A stretch of 55,331 nt of DNA from Balneolaceae bacterium ANBcel3 (GTDB taxonomy: Bacteria > Bacteroidota > Rhodothermia > Balneolales > Natronogracilivirgulaceae): contig JASCXY010000002.1 in assembly GCA_030012235.1 (NCBI GenBank), forward strand, positions 1 through 55,331. The letters run 5' to 3'. The position numbers and the translations under genes were made by a program. Of the stretch, positions 51,921 through 55,331 are shown one piece after another. The first letter of the stretch is position 1. Each line of letters begins with the position of its first letter. The notes below the pieces were generated by a model that saw nothing but the letters and a program-made list of their open reading frames with translations, ran no database searches and was not told the DNA's origin.

Positions 51921-54268
51921 GTAAAAAGAAACGCGTAAATATCGATATGGATCGTTATCTTGACGATCCGGATTACAGAAAAGAAATTGCAAAGATGCAG
52001 GACGAAGATTCACAAGGCACGTACAGAGAAGGAATGGAACATTCGCTTAAAAAAAATCATAAAAAAAGCGCAACGGTTGGTTGGAAGCACTACTTTTATG
52101 CGTTTTTAGTGTTGTTTATAGTAGGACTTGCTGCTGTTTTTGGTGGTTTTATCTACCTCGCCCAGGGCCTGCCCTCTATCGAAGAGCTTGAAAATCCACA
52201 AACGGATATCGCCAGCTTTGTTGTTAGCCGGGACGGCCAGGTTCTTGACAAATATTTTACGGAAAACAGGACGTATGTCCGGTATGATGATATTTCTCCC
52301 CATATTATTGATGCTCTGGTGGCTACCGAAGACCATCGTTTTTATACGCATTGGGGGATTGATATGTATCGTACCCTGGCTATCCCCTATCATATTATAA
52401 AAGGAAACCCCCAGGGCGGATCTACTATTTCACAACAGTTAGCCAGAAACTTATACCGCAGCATCGGCCGGGAAGTCAGCGTTACCCGTAAACTGCGTGA
52501 AATGATCACGGCTATTCAGATTGAACATAATTATACGAAAAGAGAAATCATCGAGATGTATCTGAATACTGTAGAGTTCAGTAATAGTGCTTTTGGTATT
52601 GAAACCGCTGCCCATACCCATTTTAATAAACCGGCCAGTGATCTGGACATTGTGGAAGCGGCTACGCTCATCGGAACGCTTCAGGCTGTTTCTGCTTTAA
52701 ACCCAAGAACCCGCCCTGAAAGATCCCTCAGACGGCGAAACGTTGTTTTGTCTCAAATGATGCGCCATGGCTTTATTTCACAGGAAGAGTTTGCAGAATT
52801 TCGCCAGCGGCCGATTGAACTGGATTATAACCCACCCTTCCGGACAGGCAGGGAAAACAGGTACTTCGGACAATATGTACGACAGCAAATCATGGGATGG
52901 GCTACAGAACATGGTTACGATATCAATCGTGATGGCCTTGTTATTCATACTACGATCGATTCAAGAATGCAGCGTCATGCGGAAAATGCCTTGAAGGATC
53001 AATTAGCAGAGGTCCAGGTGCAGTTCGAGCGGGAATGGACTTCGGAAGGAAGCAGCGAATACATGGATTTACTATGGAAGGAATACCCTGGCTTTTTGGA
53101 GAGTTTTATCTCTGAAACCAATCGTTTTTCCCGTTATGTGAGAGAAGATCGTGGTTCTCGCCGTGAAGTTATGGATATGCTGTTACTGGACGAAGCTTTC
53201 GTGGATTCTGTTAAGCGGGCACGAACACGGCTTGAAGCGGGGTTTGTAGCTATAGACCCTTCCAATGGAAATGTTCTTGCATGGGTTGGAGGATCGGATT
53301 ACAGCTCCATTCAAAGAGATAATGTGCATCAGCTCCGTCGGCAAACCGGTTCAACATTTAAACCGTTTGTCTACGCCGTTGCTATCGATAATGGATACCG
53401 CCCCTTTCACCGTTTTTCGAAGTACCCGGTAAACTTTTTTGATGTCAGCGGGGATCGTTGGTCACCAAGAGATCCTGTAATCCCAAGTGGACCGGAAATG
53501 ATGACTCTGAATGAAGCCCTCGGACGAAGCCTGAACAATGTTACTGTTCGGCTGCTTCCGGAACTGGCCGGTGCACCGGGCACCAACCGGCTGGAAGATC
53601 TCAGGCCTGCCGGAATCAAAATTGCCGAATTTGCCAGAAATATGGGCATCAACCGGACACCATTGACCACCCTGCCATCTATCGCACTTGGTACAGCCGA
53701 GTCAAGTCTGCTAGAACTTACGAGTGCCTACGCAACATTTGCTAATATGGGAGTACATATTGAACCGTATGCCATCACACGAATTGAAGACAGTCAGGGA
53801 AATGTACTTCAGGAGTTTCGTTCGCCTCATCAGCAGGAAGTTATAAGCCCGGAAACCGCATATATCATGGTTGATATGATGCGCGGGGTTATTCGGGGCG
53901 GACCCGGATGGGTGGGAACCGGCAACCGGCTTAACTGGATGTTTAATATTAATCAGGATATTGCCGGAAAAACTGGAACCACGCAGAATAGTGCAGATAA
54001 CTGGTTTGTTGCCATGATGCCTCATATGGTTACCGGTGCATGGGTAGGCGGCGAGGACCGTAGAATTCGTTTCCCACAAAATACCCGTGTAGGTCAGGGT
54101 GCCAGAACCGCATTGCCCATTGTTGGACAATTTATTCAAAATTGTGCAAATGACCCGGCTGTTCCATGGAGTTCAGACGCGTTTGAACAGCCTCCCGGTT
54201 TCGTTATGGAACAACCTCCGGAAGAGCAGCCAACCCCTGCCAGCCGTCCGGGAACCATCAGTTGGTAG
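51917..54268 (+). CDS. Class A penicillin-binding protein (PBP1A family)
   Basis: A 783-residue bifunctional peptidoglycan glycosyltransferase/transpeptidase. The start at 51917 overlaps the previous stop as ATGA; an upstream in-frame ATG at 51884 is less likely. A membrane anchor is at 58-80. The GT51 domain has the catalytic E138 (ATEDHRFYTHWGID) and GGSTISQQLARNLY. The transpeptidase has S479-x-x-K482 (GSTFKPFVYA), S538-L-N540 and K685-T-G-T. All are intact. It is the last gene of the envelope trio and converges with atpC. Confidence 0.95.
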   Translation: MSKKKRVNIDMDRYLDDPDYRKEIAKMQDEDSQGTYREGMEHSLKKNHKKSATVGWKHYFYAFLVLFIVGLAAVFGGFIYLAQGLPSIEELENPQTDIASFVVSRDGQVLDKYFTENRTYVRYDDISPHIIDALVATEDHRFYTHWGIDMYRTLAIPYHIIKGNPQGGSTISQQLARNLYRSIGREVSVTRKLREMITAIQIEHNYTKREIIEMYLNTVEFSNSAFGIETAAHTHFNKPASDLDIVEAATLIGTLQAVSALNPRTRPERSLRRRNVVLSQMMRHGFISQEEFAEFRQRPIELDYNPPFRTGRENRYFGQYVRQQIMGWATEHGYDINRDGLVIHTTIDSRMQRHAENALKDQLAEVQVQFEREWTSEGSSEYMDLLWKEYPGFLESFISETNRFSRYVREDRGSRREVMDMLLLDEAFVDSVKRARTRLEAGFVAIDPSNGNVLAWVGGSDYSSIQRDNVHQLRRQTGSTFKPFVYAVAIDNGYRPFHRFSKYPVNFFDVSGDRWSPRDPVIPSGPEMMTLNEALGRSLNNVTVRLLPELAGAPGTNRLEDLRPAGIKIAEFARNMGINRTPLTTLPSIALGTAESSLLELTSAYATFANMGVHIEPYAITRIEDSQGNVLQEFRSPHQQEVISPETAYIMVDMMRGVIRGGPGWVGTGNRLNWMFNINQDIAGKTGTTQNSADNWFVAMMPHMVTGAWVGGEDRRIRFPQNTRVGQGARTALPIVGQFIQNCANDPAVPWSSDAFEQPPGFVMEQPPEEQPTPASRPGTISW

Positions 54269-54300
54269 ATCTGATGTAATATCCGGCGTATTACAGATCT
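54267..54300. terminator. Inverted repeat between convergent PBP1A and atpC genes
   Basis: AGATCTG-ATG-TAATA and TATTAC-AGATCT arms pair across a short GC-containing loop, with a 3-base bulge. The left arm begins inside the PBP1A stop codon. There is no good T-run on either side, so termination is possible but unproven. The repeat is symmetric and could act for both strands. Confidence 0.4.
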
Positions 54301-54320
54301 GTAGTTTGTACCGATTACAT

Positions 54321-54725
54321 CTATTTCTTAATGTGGAGCGCTATATGAATCCGGTTTCTTACTCTATGTAATTCACGCTCTATGGTGGCCTTTTCTGACT
54401 TTTTTGTGGTTTCGTCCCTCATCTGAGTGTTTAGCTCCTCTTGTCGTTGATATTCTTCATCGAGATTAATGTCGGTAGCTTCAACGGCCTCTTCAGCAAG
54501 AACCGTAACTACATCCTGGTTTACTTCTGTAAATCCACTGCTTACAGCAAATACCTTTTCAATGTAGGTTGAAGAGGTTACCGTAAGTTTACCTGTGTCT
54601 AATAAAGAGACAAACTTTGCGTGACCGCTTCGTATCTCGAATCCACCCTCTGTTCCCGGCATTTTGATGCTTAGTACATCGCCTTCATAAACAGAACCAA
54701 GAGGGGTTAAAATATGAGCTTTCAT
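54321..54725 (-). CDS. atpC: ATP synthase F1 subunit epsilon
   Basis: A 134-residue epsilon subunit that controls the F1 rotor and inhibits reverse hydrolysis. The N-terminal beta-sandwich is visible (LTPLGSVYEGDVLSIKMPGTEG, GHAKFVSLL). The C-terminal helical part has VLAEEAVEATDINLDEEY. It follows atpD by 32 bp, the conserved atpDC order. Confidence 0.93.
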   Translation of the reverse strand: MKAHILTPLGSVYEGDVLSIKMPGTEGGFEIRSGHAKFVSLLDTGKLTVTSSTYIEKVFAVSSGFTEVNQDVVTVLAEEAVEATDINLDEEYQRQEELNTQMRDETTKKSEKATIERELHRVRNRIHIALHIKK

Positions 54726-54757
54726 AAGAGCTATAACAGTAAAAATTCGAAACTAAA

Positions 54758-55331
<574 letters not shown>

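Overview
The window reads as a gene-dense chromosomal segment of a Gram-negative bacterium of the Bacteroidota/Rhodothermota/Balneolota assemblage; this placement is my inference. The supporting signs are start regions that mostly lack a clear Shine-Dalgarno sequence and are AT-rich, a 58-residue Hc1/histone-H1-like protein of the Bacteroidota type, lipid-A-type and PBP1A envelope genes, an Rnf-free NADH dehydrogenase I locus and moderate GC content. I saw no tRNA or rRNA gene, insertion sequence, prophage, integrase or CRISPR array. Most genes are core housekeeping genes.

Layout. 1-4438 (+): the end of nuoE, then nuoF, nuoG and nuoH of complex I; the run stops at nuoH and no nuoI follows. 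4485-8278 (+): a possible 26-codon leader ORF, mtaB (tRNA ms2t6A synthesis), a family-4-type uracil-DNA glycosylase lacking iron-sulfur cysteines, and dnaB. 8241-13846 (-): glgA-glgC (glycogen), a lipoprotein 5'-nucleotidase and a QTMAN/GTDC1-like tRNA-queuosine glycosyltransferase, whose end overlaps dnaB. 14027-16205 (+): a two-gene NatAB-type ABC exporter. 16292-19690 (-): a histidinol-phosphatase-like IMPase, a catalytically dead M1-family pseudopeptidase with a helical-repeat tail, and an unknown 87-residue protein. 19935-22118 (+): tex. 22127-27823 (-): lysA, threonine aldolase, an MFS transporter and a serine-less alpha/beta-hydrolase-like protein in a tight operon, then an orphan OmpR-type regulator and a TrmH/SpoU methyltransferase. 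27892-32020 (+): penicillin-acylase family protein, a tandem cytidine deaminase, an unknown protein and the Hc1-like gene, closed by a clear terminator.

32108-37465: an M42 aminopeptidase (-), the only non-coding stretch over 300 bp, an HD phosphohydrolase and a secreted FecR/FN3-like protein (+), and a canonical M1 metallopeptidase (-). 37549-49975 (-) is one long co-directional run. In transcription order it is pfkA, pgi, deoxynucleoside kinase, yceD(DUF177), rpmF, plsX, fabH, fabD, fabG, acpP, fabF, rnc, ilvE, thyA, folA. It joins glycolysis, nucleotide supply and the classical fatty-acid/phospholipid initiation cluster. 50102-54268 (+): overlapping polyprenyl-diphosphate synthase, LpxH-like metallophosphoesterase and PBP1A genes. 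54321-55331 (-): atpC and the 3' part of atpD, cut by the window edge.

No obvious defence island or novel multi-gene system is visible. The most unusual content is a set of enzyme relatives whose active-site or cofactor residues are missing (uracil-DNA glycosylase, M1 peptidase, alpha/beta hydrolase, N-terminal half of the cytidine deaminase), plus a bacterial homologue of the eukaryotic queuosine mannosyltransferase.
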